Assembly: GCF_003326795.1 (NCBI RefSeq)
Contig: NZ_JPWI01000006.1
Location: forward strand, 1-64,000
DNA from: Thalassospira profundimaris
Lineage (GTDB): Bacteria > Pseudomonadota > Alphaproteobacteria > Rhodospirillales > Thalassospiraceae
Length of the DNA: 64,000 nt
Direction: 5' to 3'
The position numbers were made by a program, and so were the translations under genes. The notes below the pieces were generated by a model. The model saw only the letters and a list, made by a program, of their open reading frames with translations, did no database searches and was not told the origin of the DNA. The first letter of the stretch is position 1. Each line of letters starts with the position of its first letter. Shown here one piece after another: positions 29,999 through 40,251 of this stretch.

Positions 29999-30816
29999 GG
30001 TGTAACCCTCCGAAACGCCAAGAGCGCGATACCGATGGCAGCAACCGGCCATGCCAGAATGGATATCAGGGCATGGACAGGCGGGATGCTGTTGGCGGCC
30101 CCTGCCAGTCCGGCGGCAGCCGCGGTCGCATCAGATGCGGCAAGGTTATATAAACGAAAGGCATCGGCGGGATTGCCAAGCAGCAACCACTGGAAATAGT
30201 CATTGGTAAAGGTGCCGCCATCATCTGCAACAATGGCAGCAAGAAGCCCAAGATCGTAAAGCACGATCAGAACAAGCCACAATCCAATGACCAGTCCGGC
30301 TGCGGCACCGGGCCGTCGTGCAAAGGCCGAAATCCCGTATCCGATACCGATAAAGGTCGCCCCAAGCAGAAGTGACGACCAGAACAGCCGCAGCAATGCC
30401 GGTAAACCCAGAAATGCATTCTGATCGGTCGCAACAGCCGCAATGGCTGCGATGCCGTAACCAGCCGCAATCGCAATGGCAAGGATGGCAAGATGTGCGG
30501 TGAATTTGCCCAGAACTAGCTCGCCGCGTTTGACGGGATAGGTCAGAACAAGGGGCAGGGTGCCACGTTCAATCTCACCGGCAATGGCGTCAAAGGACAT
30601 CAAAAGCGCAACCAGTGGCACCAGATATACGGCAAGCGATGTCAGGCTTGCGACTGTGACGGAAAGCTTGTCTGCGCCAAGTGCGCCGGTCGGGGCACTT
30701 CCGGCAGCAGAAAGAACAAGTGAAAACAGCACCATCATCGCGACGGAAATGGTGATCCAGCGATTGCGCAAGGCAATGATAAATTCGGTACGGGCCGATG
30801 CCAGAATGCGGTTCAT
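29995..30816 (-). CDS. nosY: NosY, ABC transporter permease of the nos maturation complex
   Basis: 273-residue permease of the ABC-2 type with six predicted helices. It pairs with ATPase NosF and periplasmic NosD to supply the sulfur species and copper for the CuZ centre of NosZ. FDAIAGEIERGTLPLVLTYPVKRGELVLGKF (about 75-105) is a typical coupling segment. It overlaps nosF by four bases and nosL by four. Confidence 0.94.
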   Translation of the reverse strand: MNRILASARTEFIIALRNRWITISVAMMVLFSLVLSAAGSAPTGALGADKLSVTVASLTSLAVYLVPLVALLMSFDAIAGEIERGTLPLVLTYPVKRGELVLGKFTAHLAILAIAIAAGYGIAAIAAVATDQNAFLGLPALLRLFWSSLLLGATFIGIGYGISAFARRPGAAAGLVIGLWLVLIVLYDLGLLAAIVADDGGTFTNDYFQWLLLGNPADAFRLYNLAASDATAAAAGLAGAANSIPPVHALISILAWPVAAIGIALLAFRRVTP

Positions 30817-31703
30817 GCGTCACCTCCCTTGCTGAAATGGCTGTAAATATCTTCCAGACTGGGCTGAATGACGTCGACATCCTCGATCAGGGAGCCAAGT
30901 GCGGAAATATCGCCAAGACGTGCGAGTTTTTCATCGGATCTGCAAACCAGATCGACCATCACCCCGTTACGGCGATCCCCCGAAAGCTTGCTGGCGACTT
31001 CATCGGCCTTGCCGACAGACGCAGAAACCTGCAAGCGGATCGGCAGGGATGCCTGCCGTCGCAAACTGGCCAGCGTGTCGTTTGCCACCATGACCCCGGA
31101 TGAAAGTATAACGATACGGTCGGTTCTGGCTTCAACTTCGGTAAGGGCATGGGAAGACAGCAAAATGGCAGTTCCCTGAGCCGCAAGTTCATCAAGGATG
31201 ACATAGAATTCCCGCCGCGAAACAGGATCCAGCCCGCTGGTCGGTTCATCAAGGATGAGAAGTCTGGGTTTACCGATCAAAGCCTGTGCCAGTCCGACAC
31301 GTTGCCGCATACCTTTGGAATATGTGCCGATCCGTCGTTTTGCGGCCTGTGCCAGTCCGACGCGCTCAAGCAGCGGCATGGCCTGATTGGTGTTTTCGCC
31401 GCGCAGACGAAGATAGTAACAAAGCTGTTCATAACCGCTTAGCGCCGGGTGAAAGGCGGCATTTTCCGGAAGATATGCCGTGCCTGTTTTGGCGATATTG
31501 CTGCCGGGTTCGGTGCCAAGCACCTTTATCGTGCCCTTGTCGGCCGGAATAAGGCCGAGGATAATCTTCATTAAAGTCGATTTTCCTGCGCCGTTATGGC
31601 CAAGCAGAGCGACACGTTCACCGGCCGCGACGTCAAATCCGACCGCGTTCAGAACGGTATGATCATCGTAGCACTTAGTGACTTGCGAGAGGGTCAGACA
31701 CAT
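30813..31703 (-). CDS. nosF: NosF, ABC transporter ATP-binding protein
   Basis: ATPase of the NosDFY complex. It has Walker A GHNGAGKST, Walker B LLILDEPTSGLDP, and a signature region YSKGMRQRVGLAQAL. The ATG at 31703 gives 296 residues and has AAAGGA upstream; a longer frame would add 17 residues inside nosD. It overlaps the nosD end by 29 bases. Confidence 0.95.
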   Translation of the reverse strand: MCLTLSQVTKCYDDHTVLNAVGFDVAAGERVALLGHNGAGKSTLMKIILGLIPADKGTIKVLGTEPGSNIAKTGTAYLPENAAFHPALSGYEQLCYYLRLRGENTNQAMPLLERVGLAQAAKRRIGTYSKGMRQRVGLAQALIGKPRLLILDEPTSGLDPVSRREFYVILDELAAQGTAILLSSHALTEVEARTDRIVILSSGVMVANDTLASLRRQASLPIRLQVSASVGKADEVASKLSGDRRNGVMVDLVCRSDEKLARLGDISALGSLIEDVDVIQPSLEDIYSHFSKGGDA

Positions 31704-33012
31704 CTTCAGTCCTTTCACGCAGCCAAACAGGGTTGGTGCGAGCAGCCATTTCAAGTGTTGCGATCTTATCGGAAACGGGAATGTCTAATGGTTCCATCAA
31801 CGGATAACTGTCGATGACGCCACCGGGCAGGGTTGCGGGAAAATGTGCCTGGCTCCACCGGATCAATTGCACGGCGGGTGACCCCAGCAACATTCCCGCT
31901 GCTGGTTGTGACCATAAAATATGGTCCATCAGATCGTTGGGACGGAACCGGCTATCGGCAATCCCGTTGCCATCAAGATCAAATGCCGGATGATCCGACC
32001 AGAAGTTTCCCTGCCCATCGAAACTCCATTCCACGTCGCGTGTGCCGACATATTTGACCTGGGTCTGATTGGCGACAAAGGCATTACCGGTAATGGCATT
32101 GCTTTCAGAACCGGCTGTAAAGTGAATGCCGATGCCGCATCCTTCAAATCGGTTGTCGCTGACCAGATTGCGATGGGCATTATAAAGGAACAGGCATTTT
32201 TCCCCGGTGCCGCGGACGAGATTTCCGACCAGATCGGCATTGTTGGTGTAATTCAGCATCAGCCCCTGATCACGGTCGGCAAGCGACATATTGTCGCGCA
32301 CTGTGATCCGCTTTGAATACATCAGTGCAAAGCCAAGATGATTGCCAACCGATATGTTTCCCGACACTTCTGAATCGTGGGCATACATGTAATGCACGGC
32401 AAAACGCAGATCGCGCATCAGGTTGTTGCGGAATGTTCCGCGATTGGATGTGTTTACGAAAATGCCGTCACGACCATATTGAATGTCGTTTTCTTCGATC
32501 AATGTCCCGGGCGAATTCCAGATATAGATACCATTGCCGCGCGAATTCATTCGGTGATCACGACGCCCGACAATGATATTGGCACGAACGGTTGCGTTGC
32601 GGGCACCATGAACGTCGACACCATACAAGTTGCCCAGAAGCCGGTTTTCCTCGATCAGGATACGGGCAGCAGTGCGTTCAAGCTGAATGCCTGAATCAAT
32701 GGTTTCATGTGACGATCCGGAGCCGATAACTTCAAGGCCACGAACGGTAATATCCTGTCCGGTGATCGTAATGACGCTACCGGTTTCATTGCCGTTCAGT
32801 GTCGCCTTGTTCTGACCGTCAAGTGTGATCGGTTTGTCGAGTAATACCGGACCCTGATGTTGTCCGGGTTCAAGGACAAGCACATCGCCGGGGGCTGCCC
32901 CGGCGATGGCTGAGGCAAGCGCCCCGTTCGTTGCGGGCACGGATCGGGTTGCCGCAAAAACATTCAGCGGCAAGAAAATCAGGGCCAGTACTATCAGAAC
33001 GGGACGCAACAT
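31675..33012 (-). CDS. nosD: NosD, periplasmic copper-enzyme maturation protein
   Basis: 445-residue exported beta-helix protein with a signal peptide (to about 20) and many right-handed parallel repeats of the NosD/CASH type (GNETGSVITITGQDITVRG, YTNNADLVGNLVRGTGEKC). It is the periplasmic partner of NosFY in CuZ assembly. It starts five bases after the nosZ stop. Confidence 0.95.
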   Translation of the reverse strand: MLRPVLIVLALIFLPLNVFAATRSVPATNGALASAIAGAAPGDVLVLEPGQHQGPVLLDKPITLDGQNKATLNGNETGSVITITGQDITVRGLEVIGSGSSHETIDSGIQLERTAARILIEENRLLGNLYGVDVHGARNATVRANIIVGRRDHRMNSRGNGIYIWNSPGTLIEENDIQYGRDGIFVNTSNRGTFRNNLMRDLRFAVHYMYAHDSEVSGNISVGNHLGFALMYSKRITVRDNMSLADRDQGLMLNYTNNADLVGNLVRGTGEKCLFLYNAHRNLVSDNRFEGCGIGIHFTAGSESNAITGNAFVANQTQVKYVGTRDVEWSFDGQGNFWSDHPAFDLDGNGIADSRFRPNDLMDHILWSQPAAGMLLGSPAVQLIRWSQAHFPATLPGGVIDSYPLMEPLDIPVSDKIATLEMAARTNPVWLRERTEDVSDPLASH

Positions 33013-33017
33013 GATGG

Positions 33018-34964
33018 TTAACTCCGCGGTTCAACAATCATGCGACCGCGCATTTCCATGTGCAGGGCATGGCAGAACCACTGGCAATAGTACCAGTAGA
33101 CACCGGCTTTCGACGCAACGAAGGTTGCTGATGCCGTTGCCTGCGGGGCAATTTCAAAGGCAACCCCGTGATCGCCCATGGTAAAGCCGTGGGTAAGGTC
33201 GTCGATATCATCCATGTTGGTGATAATGACCGTGACCTCGTCACCTTGTTTCACAGTAAAGGATTCAAGGCTGAAAGTCGGTGCCGACGAACTCATATAG
33301 ACGCGGACCTTGTTGCCGTCGCGAACAATGGTATCGGCCCAGTCGTCAATATTGACGCCATCAGCTTCGGCTTGTGCACGGGTTTTTGCCCACATCGGGT
33401 CCTGACGGTTCCAGACGCTTAGCGGGTTGACCACAGAACGATGAACAATGATCGAGTCATGAGGTTCGGCAAATGTCGGGCCATCATGGACCAGAACAAG
33501 ATCATCGCCTTCCATCGAGAAGAGCTGTTCGTTTTCCGGCTTGAGCGGGCCGACATTGAGGAAGCGGTCCTTGGAGAATTTGTTCATCGAAATGAACCAT
33601 TTTCCGTCGGCTTCCAGTGTTTCACCCATCGAGGTCGAGTTGTGACCCGGCTGGTAATGGACGTCGACCTTCTTGATGATCGGATCAACGTTTTCACCGG
33701 CATAGGCCCGAACGGCTTTTTCGATGTTCCACTTTACGACCTGGCTGTCGAGGAACAGGGTGGTCAGAGCGTTACCCTTGCCGTCAAAGGCAGTATGTAG
33801 CGGACCAAGACCCAGTTCCGGTTCGGCAACAACGGCTGAACGCGGTTCAGCACCGTCATAGAACACGGCATCAAGTTTGGTGACATCAATCACCGAAACG
33901 GTCGGGGACAGTTTGCCCGCGATGCAAAGGTGTTTTTTGTCCGGTGCCATGTTGCAGCCATGCGGGCTGTTGGGGATCGGAATATAGCGGGTGTAGTTCT
34001 TGTTCTGACCTTTGCGGCCGTCAATGACCTTGACGCCGTTCAGTTCAATAAAATCGCCCGCAGCAATGCCTTTTTCGATTTCCTTGATGTTGAAAACAAC
34101 AACATGGTCGAGCTCGGATGCGGTCATTTCCGCAAGGTTCATACCCATTTCCGAGTTGTAGCTGGTCGAGAAGGCATATTTGCCTTCATAGTCGGCGTCG
34201 GTATTGTCAAGGTTACCCGAAACCATAACCTGCCAGGCAACCTGCATCTTGTCCGCGTCAATAGCGGTATAGAAGTTGACGTATTTTGACGGATCATCGA
34301 GCACCGAACCATCATTGACCATCGGGGTCTCGTCTTCGCCATTGGCAAAGACATAGTTGGTGCGCGGCCATTTTTGCGGACGCAGACCGTGGATGGCCTT
34401 GGCATTCGGAATTTCAAGGATTTTATCTGTTTTCATGACGTCGCAGCGAACACGCGCAACACGGGTGTTTGCCTTGTCATTCATGAACAGATAGCGCCCG
34501 TCATACTTGCCCTCGGTAAAGGACATATGAACGTGGTGCAGGTCGCCATTGTCGTGGACTTTCTTCCCGTTTGCAGCGAGAAAATCCTTGGTTTTCGGCA
34601 ACATGTTCTCGGTCAGAACTTCCAGACTTTCGTTGGTTTGACCCCAACCGGTTGCTGAACAGCGGTTGAAAACCGGGACGCGCATCAGTTCGCGCATCGA
34701 CGGAATGCCCAGAATACGCATTTCGCCGGTCTGGCCCGATGACCAGAAACCGTAATATTCATCAAGCTGCCCAGGGGCAAGGTTCACTTCCGAGCCGGCT
34801 GCAGCCTGTGCACTTCCAACAGAAAGCGCGGTTGCAGCACCTGTTGCCCCACCAACCATGGCCAGACGTGCTGCACCAGCAGCGCCGGCAAAGGCAGCAC
34901 CACCTGCGGCGGCAGTCAAAAGGCCACGGCGGGTTACGCCGGTTTTTTCTGTATTGTCAGACAT
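33018..34964 (-). CDS. nosZ: Nitrous oxide reductase, clade I (Tat-exported)
   Basis: Periplasmic copper enzyme that reduces N2O to N2. The 648 residues start with a twin-arginine signal ([12 protein letters not shown]), marking clade I. CuZ histidines appear in DLHHVHMSF at about 141-149. The C-terminal CuA motif [12 protein letters not shown] gives C627, C631, H635 and M638. The start at 34964 shares one base with the nosR stop; an upstream ATG would lie far inside nosR and would mask the signal. Confidence 0.98.
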   Translation of the reverse strand: MSDNTEKTGVTRRGLLTAAAGGAAFAGAAGAARLAMVGGATGAATALSVGSAQAAAGSEVNLAPGQLDEYYGFWSSGQTGEMRILGIPSMRELMRVPVFNRCSATGWGQTNESLEVLTENMLPKTKDFLAANGKKVHDNGDLHHVHMSFTEGKYDGRYLFMNDKANTRVARVRCDVMKTDKILEIPNAKAIHGLRPQKWPRTNYVFANGEDETPMVNDGSVLDDPSKYVNFYTAIDADKMQVAWQVMVSGNLDNTDADYEGKYAFSTSYNSEMGMNLAEMTASELDHVVVFNIKEIEKGIAAGDFIELNGVKVIDGRKGQNKNYTRYIPIPNSPHGCNMAPDKKHLCIAGKLSPTVSVIDVTKLDAVFYDGAEPRSAVVAEPELGLGPLHTAFDGKGNALTTLFLDSQVVKWNIEKAVRAYAGENVDPIIKKVDVHYQPGHNSTSMGETLEADGKWFISMNKFSKDRFLNVGPLKPENEQLFSMEGDDLVLVHDGPTFAEPHDSIIVHRSVVNPLSVWNRQDPMWAKTRAQAEADGVNIDDWADTIVRDGNKVRVYMSSSAPTFSLESFTVKQGDEVTVIITNMDDIDDLTHGFTMGDHGVAFEIAPQATASATFVASKAGVYWYYCQWFCHALHMEMRGRMIVEPRS

Positions 34965-37231
34965 CACGAATTCTCCTTGGGATTTTGCTTTGTCGTCTGG
35001 GTCCGGTTCAGTGCTTTTTTCGCACCTTCCATGCTCGCCAAGAGGCTTTCTTGCCGCTTGAGTTTCTTGATCACGACCGGACAAATTGTTTTGCTTTGAT
35101 ACAGCACCTGGCAGTGAAGACAGTTGTGACACTCGTTCGGGTTGATTTCTCCTGTTGGGTGGATGGCCTGGACCATGCATTCATGCGCGCAACTCTGGCA
35201 GGGGCTGCCGCATTCCTTGTAGCGTTTGAGCCAGTCAAACATCCGGATGCGTGCCGGAATTGCCAGCGCTGCACCCAGTGGGCACAGATAGCGGCAATAG
35301 AAACGCTCGACGAAAAGTCCGGCACCAAGAAGGACAAGGGCATAAAGAACAAATGGCCAAGCCCGGTCGAATTTAAGAATGATGGCGGTTTTGAAGGGTT
35401 CGACTTCGGCAAGTTTCTCGGCCTGGTCAATCGAAGCCAGCATGGTGCCGAAAAGGCCGAGGAAAATGATGTATTTGACCGCCCAAAGACGTTCATGCAG
35501 GCCCCATGGAAGGGTCCATTGTGGCACATGGAAGAACTTGGCAATCCGGTTGGTCAGTTCCTGCAGGGCACCAAACGGGCAAAGCCATCCGCAATAAGCC
35601 CCGCGTCCCCAGAAAATAAGTGCAGCCGCAACCGAGAACCACAGAATGAAGGTCAGCGGATCAAGCAGGAAGGCTTCCCAGGTGAACCCGGTCACCAGTG
35701 AACTTGTCAGCGCCATCAGGTTGACGACGGAAAGTTGGGCGTTTGCATACCAGCCAAGGAAAACAAGGGTGACTGTCAGGAACGAAATGCGGAACCAGAA
35801 GGTAAATTTCGCAGAGCGCGTCAGAATCCCCTGGAAGAAGAAGGCCGTCGTCAAGGTCAGCAGCATGATGCTGAGAACGATGATTTCGAGCGACTTGTCG
35901 CGCCAGATCCGCTGCCACAGCGCTGTTTTGGCAGCCTGTTCGTCGCTTTCAAGCGCAGGTTCTTCTGTTGGTGCTGCGACCTGTGCCGGGGGGGCTACTT
36001 TTTCAAGATAGTTTTCTGGCGGCTGCCAGCCCATGTCAAAGGTCGTATAAAGACGCTCGATAGCCCCGATATCACGATGGACAAGAAGCTCCAGCCGCCA
36101 TGGTTGTGTCGGGTCAAAATTGTTTGAAGCCGGAATCTTGAACAGATCCATCTCGGTCAGTTCCGGTGCACCGTCGGCCATGATGTCACCGACACGCCGA
36201 TGGTTACGATCACGGAAACGTACCGACATGTCGCCCTGGATCAGCTGGATACGATCAAACAGGCCGCCACGGACATAACCGGATCCCTTGAAGGAATATT
36301 GTCCGCGTGCAGTCACAAGAATGGCCTGCTCGCCTTCCTTGAGCCAGTTGCGCAAGTTATTGTAACCGCGCTCGCCCAGCGTTGCCTTGCCAATTGCGGG
36401 GATGCTGACAAGGGTTGCATACATATCGATAAAGGTGTCTTCGGCCGGAGCGGTGATCGGACGTTCGGTTGCGCGTGGATCATCCATCGCGGCAAAGGCA
36501 TCATTGATTTGCCCGACATCCAGAGACATCCGGCGAATGGTGCCGTCCCCGACCAGTGTTAGCCAGTCGGCCGGTGCGGTGGCGTCAGGATTGATTTTGA
36601 ATTGTTGGGCTGTCGAGGCCTTAGGGGCAGTAAGTCCCCCCAATCCAAGCGCACGCGCAACCTTGATCCCGGAACGAAGGATCGAGTCATCAATCACCAT
36701 GATGGTGACAGTCGCACCGGAAATAATGTTCAGGTCATGGTCGGCATTTTGGGTCGCTGCAACAAGGTCAAATCCGACATATCCCTCGGTCAGGGCAGCG
36801 ATGCGCGCTTCGGGGATACCGATCAGAACAATCGGTTCAGAATGCTTGACCAGTTTGACACCAATGATTTTGGCATCCTGACCAACAGCAACCATGACAT
36901 GAATGGGTTTTCCGGAATAACCGGTTGTGCCGACGAAATCCGATGTGATGAATGCCCAGCCGATCTGATTGCCCTGTTTGAGAATCGGTGCAACGGGAAG
37001 ATCATCGCGAACAGGGCCATAGGCCTCGGCGCCATTTACAAGCGATGCGGCAGGAATTTTGTCGATGAATTGGGCAAGGACGGGTTTGTTTTGTGCCCAT
37101 GCCGGAGATGCCGACAGAAGAACTGGCAGAAGACAGACAATTGCCAGAATCAGTAGTCTTGTCAGACGGGCACGCGGGCGACGCGAACAAGTGATTGTTT
37201 GAGGACAGCATTGGTAAGATGGCGTTTTCAT
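34964..37231 (-). CDS. nosR: NosR, membrane flavo-iron-sulfur electron donor for NosZ
   Basis: 755-residue protein with a signal-like first helix, a periplasmic FMN-binding domain (covalent FMN by NosX), several membrane helices with [10 protein letters not shown] and [10 protein letters not shown], and a C-terminal cytoplasmic ferredoxin-like region ([12 protein letters not shown] and CHNCLHC). It transfers electrons towards NosZ and is needed for nos expression. It starts in an ATGA overlap with the small Cys-rich gene upstream. Confidence 0.96.
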   Translation of the reverse strand: MKTPSYQCCPQTITCSRRPRARLTRLLILAIVCLLPVLLSASPAWAQNKPVLAQFIDKIPAASLVNGAEAYGPVRDDLPVAPILKQGNQIGWAFITSDFVGTTGYSGKPIHVMVAVGQDAKIIGVKLVKHSEPIVLIGIPEARIAALTEGYVGFDLVAATQNADHDLNIISGATVTIMVIDDSILRSGIKVARALGLGGLTAPKASTAQQFKINPDATAPADWLTLVGDGTIRRMSLDVGQINDAFAAMDDPRATERPITAPAEDTFIDMYATLVSIPAIGKATLGERGYNNLRNWLKEGEQAILVTARGQYSFKGSGYVRGGLFDRIQLIQGDMSVRFRDRNHRRVGDIMADGAPELTEMDLFKIPASNNFDPTQPWRLELLVHRDIGAIERLYTTFDMGWQPPENYLEKVAPPAQVAAPTEEPALESDEQAAKTALWQRIWRDKSLEIIVLSIMLLTLTTAFFFQGILTRSAKFTFWFRISFLTVTLVFLGWYANAQLSVVNLMALTSSLVTGFTWEAFLLDPLTFILWFSVAAALIFWGRGAYCGWLCPFGALQELTNRIAKFFHVPQWTLPWGLHERLWAVKYIIFLGLFGTMLASIDQAEKLAEVEPFKTAIILKFDRAWPFVLYALVLLGAGLFVERFYCRYLCPLGAALAIPARIRMFDWLKRYKECGSPCQSCAHECMVQAIHPTGEINPNECHNCLHCQVLYQSKTICPVVIKKLKRQESLLASMEGAKKALNRTQTTKQNPKENS

Positions 37232-37617
37232 GAATTCAAACCTTGTGCGGGGGGCGCGCGTGCTGTCGCAGGCGCAGTCGAAGCTGCGCCTGTGATGTCA
37301 AATGACTGCGGGATGACGGTCAGAATGACTTTGCGGTCATGCCCGATTTCACCGATTGGAAGCGGAAGTTTGAATGCAGATCCGATCAGACAGTTCGGGC
37401 ATGTTGGGCAGTCGCATTGGGCAGGTTCGGGAACCTGGTTTCCGTTCTGATCAATCAGTATCGTTTTAGGAGTTTGTTCCGCGGAACAGATCGTGATTTC
37501 AACAAGATCTGCACGAGAAGAATGCTTCGCCGTTTGCGCAAAGGCCTGATTTGTCCCGGTGCCGATCACGGACAGGACAATCAGAAGCGACAGGAGTGTG
37601 CGAAGCATGTTTTTCAT
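37228..37617 (-). CDS. Small exported Cys-rich protein, DUF2946-like, leading the nos operon
   Basis: 129 residues with a signal peptide (to about 27), an ITICSAE stretch with C44, and a compact CDCPTCPNC motif at 68-76. The shape (signal, CSA, then CxCxxCxxC before a Pro-rich tail) resembles DUF2946 proteins, often found near copper proteins. It is the first gene of the nos operon, coupled to nosR by ATGA. I infer periplasmic copper binding or delivery for NosZ. That function has not been shown for this family, as far as I know. ATG 37608 is an alternative start. Confidence 0.72.
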   Translation of the reverse strand: MKNMLRTLLSLLIVLSVIGTGTNQAFAQTAKHSSRADLVEITICSAEQTPKTILIDQNGNQVPEPAQCDCPTCPNCLIGSAFKLPLPIGEIGHDRKVILTVIPQSFDITGAASTAPATARAPPAQGLNS

Positions 37618-37652
37618 AGTTTTTCTCGTACTACAACGAGGAGGGCAAACTA

Positions 37653-37666
37653 TTGATAGTGATCAA
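37653..37666 (-). promoter_or_regulatory. FNR/NnrR-type box, proximal, nos operon
   Basis: TTGATAGTGATCAA is a perfect TTGAT-N4-ATCAA palindrome. It is only 36 bases before the first ATG of the nos operon, so the leader must be very short if it activates from -41, or the true start is ATG 37608, or it acts at another distance. Confidence 0.75.
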
Positions 37667-37715
37667 GTGGAGGCTTCTTTTTATTTTGATGGTTGGCACC
37701 CGGCCCAGGGCCAAG

Positions 37716-37729
37716 TTGAGTGCACTCAA
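37716..37729 (-). promoter_or_regulatory. FNR/NnrR-like palindrome, distal, nos operon
   Basis: TTGAGTGCACTCAA is a perfect 14-base palindrome with the TTGA-N6-TCAA outline, 63 bases (six helical turns) upstream of the proximal box and therefore on the same face. It is less close to the consensus than the proximal box. Confidence 0.5.
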
Positions 37730-37886
37730 TGAAGCGATATAATTACGCGATGATTTTCTATCAAGGGTTGAATTTTATGTTGCAGTTCAGCCTGACTTTG
37801 TTGTTGAGGCATCCGCAAGACAGCATTGGCCGCACGTCTTGAGGAAGGCTTTTGATTTGACTCTGCCAAGGACAATCCCTAAATAA

Positions 37887-37901
37887 GAACAAATAGTGAA
37901 C
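37887..37901 (+). promoter_or_regulatory. LexA (SOS) box of the imuA operon
   Basis: GAACAAATAGTGAAC is an exact GAAC-N7-GAAC direct repeat, the alphaproteobacterial LexA operator. It lies 18 bases upstream of the imuA ATG. Confidence 0.88.
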
Positions 37902-37918
37902 ATTTGTCTTGTGTAGGT

Positions 37919-38698
37919 ATGATGCTGGCGGAACGACTTCATGATGCCCGTGTCGCTTTGGCGCAGGCAGAGAAGCAGTGGAAAATAAGTGCCTCCTGTT
38001 TTTCTGATGCAGCAGGAGAAGCAATACCGCGTGTGTTCGGACACATCGTGTTATCTGGAAATATCAGTCTGGGCGGTTTCGCACCGGTTGGTCTGCATGA
38101 GATTATTTGCAGTCATGACGCGGGTGCTGCATCGGTTTTGGCCTGGTCCCTGGCCCAGATCGATCAGAGAAATCAGGATGGTAAATCAGCAGGACGGTCT
38201 GTTTTCTGGATCCGGCAAAGACGGGCCATTGATCAGGGGCGATTTTATCATCTGAGCTTTCCTGCCCGATCCGGGGGGGAATGTTGCCCCTTGATGATGA
38301 CAGTTGATCAGCAAGCAACAGCAATGTGGGCGTGTGCCGAGATCGCCAGAACAGGGCAGATCGCATCAATCATTCTTGAAACCACGGATTACGATTTGAC
38401 GGTTGCGCGGCGCTTGCAGCTGGCGTGCGAGGCCGCGGGGACGCGAATCATTGTGTTACGCCAGGCTTCACGGATCGGACGGTTGATGCCGTCAAGTGCG
38501 CTGACACGCTGGAAGATCGAGCCGGAACTGAACACGCAGCAGAATATGACAGGGAGCATCCATCATCTCAGCCTGATCGGGGGACGCGGGGTCCGACCGG
38601 GAAGCTGGAAAGTCAAAACCGATGCAGCAACGCTTTCTTTATCTGTGGTTGACCCACTGGAAAACCGACTGTCAGACGATCAGCCTCTCCACGGCTGA
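37919..38698 (+). CDS. imuA: ImuA, RecA-like mutasome protein
   Basis: 259-residue RecA-fold protein of the SOS mutasome that works with ImuB and DnaE2 in translesion synthesis. Recognised by LSGNISLGGFAPVGLHEII near the N-terminus, the FWIRQRRAI stretch, and operon position. The ATG at 37919 (or 37922) is chosen over an upstream TTG. It overlaps imuB by 77 bases. The exact LexA box upstream implies DNA-damage induction. Confidence 0.9.
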   Translation: MMLAERLHDARVALAQAEKQWKISASCFSDAAGEAIPRVFGHIVLSGNISLGGFAPVGLHEIICSHDAGAASVLAWSLAQIDQRNQDGKSAGRSVFWIRQRRAIDQGRFYHLSFPARSGGECCPLMMTVDQQATAMWACAEIARTGQIASIILETTDYDLTVARRLQLACEAAGTRIIVLRQASRIGRLMPSSALTRWKIEPELNTQQNMTGSIHHLSLIGGRGVRPGSWKVKTDAATLSLSVVDPLENRLSDDQPLHG

Positions 38699-40247
38699 TC
38701 ATCCCCGTGAAATCGGCAGCGCAGCCATATCTGAAACCGCAACCAGGCCCACGGCAGATCGTGCGCATGTGGTGACACGTGTCGATCATAAGGGGGTCTT
38801 TGTCTGCGGGCTGAATCATGCGGCGCGGATGACTGGTTTGCACGGGGGCATGCGTTTGTCCGATGCCCGAAGCATCCTGCCTGATCTGATCGATACCCCC
38901 GAGGATGTCGATCTTTATCAAGCCCATCTGGCGCGCCTGATTCGCGCGATGGATCGATACAGCCCGTGGGTTGCCCCGGATCGGGAGCTGCATGACAGCA
39001 GCCTGCAGGGCGATGGCGGATTGTGGTTGGAGATCACCGGGGGGAGCCATCTGTTTGGGGGCGAAACTGCCATGATCACGCACATCCTGCGTGATGTGAA
39101 AGCACGTGGTTACGCGGCCCGGATTGCCATTGCCGATACAGCCGGGGCTGCATGGGCCTGCGCACGCCATCATCCGGGGAATGTTTCTGAACGTACCCTG
39201 TCACTTCCAAATGATCACGCGACTGCGGCCGGATTTCCGGTCTCGGCCCTGCGTCTGTCTGATGACATCATCACATTGCTGTCGCGTCTTGGCCTGAAAC
39301 AACTGGGCGATATTACCCCCTTGCCGCGTGCCAATATCACCACCCGACTGGGGCCTGATGTGTTGCATCGGCTTGACCAGTTTTATGGCCGTTTGCCTGA
39401 ATATCTGAATTTCGAACTACCCGATAGCCCATGGCTGATAAGGCAAAGCTTTGGCGAGCCACTGGGCGATGCAGACAATCTGGCTCTTGCGATCCGGACC
39501 ATGACCGAGAAACTCTGTGACAGGCTCCAGACTGATAACCTTGGTCTGCGCCGGCTTGTAGTCCGGTCGATCCGGGTTGATGGCCATGCCCATACCATCA
39601 CGACCACAACCGGCGCCCCCTGTCAGTCAGCAGCCCATGTCTTGCGGTTACTGGAAGAAAAAATGCCTGGTGTCGATACCGGGTTTGGGATTGAACAGGT
39701 CATTGTCTATGCCCCTTGGGTCGAACATGTTGCCTTTCGTCAGGTGCGTCTTGACCGTCAGCAGGATGAGACCGGTGATGCTATCGCGCTCGCCCAGCTG
39801 ATTGACCGGATCAGTCATCATCTGGGCCCCAACGATATCCTGTATCGCCCTGCCCATCATGCAAGCCACTTGCCCGAACGGGCCGCTATTCGACAATCCC
39901 CGGTCGGCCCGGCAAAAACGTCGCGCCTACCCGATGTCACCTTGCCCAGACGACCGGTCCGGTTGCTCGATCCGCCAGAACCGGTTGAGGTGATTGACCG
40001 TAACCCGACCGGCACTCCGACACGCCTGCGCTGGCGAAAAATGATTGTGGATATTTTACATGCCGACGGGCCGGAACGCCTCTGTCCTGAATGGTGGGGG
40101 CATCTTGATCGGGATCATTACGCCCTGTCACAGATGACCCGCGACTATTTCCGTATCTGTGATCAGAAAGGGCGGGTGTTGTGGCTGTTTCGTACCAGAC
40201 CTGCCGGTCAGGATATCTGGTCGGTCCACGGGCTTTTTGCAGGGTGA
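38622..40247 (+). CDS. imuB: ImuB, Y-family polymerase-like protein
   Basis: 541-residue member of the Y-family polymerase fold without the catalytic acidic pair, acting as an adaptor between DnaE2 and the sliding clamp. RFLYLWLTHWKTD opens the protein where active Y polymerases have the first catalytic Asp; GMRLSDARSILPDL, PPRHLSQ-like and LKQLGDITPLPRANI (helix-hairpin-helix) regions follow. It starts inside the imuA end and is followed by dnaE2 after four bases. Confidence 0.93.
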   Translation: MQQRFLYLWLTHWKTDCQTISLSTADHPREIGSAAISETATRPTADRAHVVTRVDHKGVFVCGLNHAARMTGLHGGMRLSDARSILPDLIDTPEDVDLYQAHLARLIRAMDRYSPWVAPDRELHDSSLQGDGGLWLEITGGSHLFGGETAMITHILRDVKARGYAARIAIADTAGAAWACARHHPGNVSERTLSLPNDHATAAGFPVSALRLSDDIITLLSRLGLKQLGDITPLPRANITTRLGPDVLHRLDQFYGRLPEYLNFELPDSPWLIRQSFGEPLGDADNLALAIRTMTEKLCDRLQTDNLGLRRLVVRSIRVDGHAHTITTTTGAPCQSAAHVLRLLEEKMPGVDTGFGIEQVIVYAPWVEHVAFRQVRLDRQQDETGDAIALAQLIDRISHHLGPNDILYRPAHHASHLPERAAIRQSPVGPAKTSRLPDVTLPRRPVRLLDPPEPVEVIDRNPTGTPTRLRWRKMIVDILHADGPERLCPEWWGHLDRDHYALSQMTRDYFRICDQKGRVLWLFRTRPAGQDIWSVHGLFAG

Positions 40248-40251
40248 TGCC

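Noticed and set aside
34739-35701. A 320-codon plus-strand frame opposite nosZ and nosR
   Set aside because: Antisense to two certain nos genes with signature motifs.
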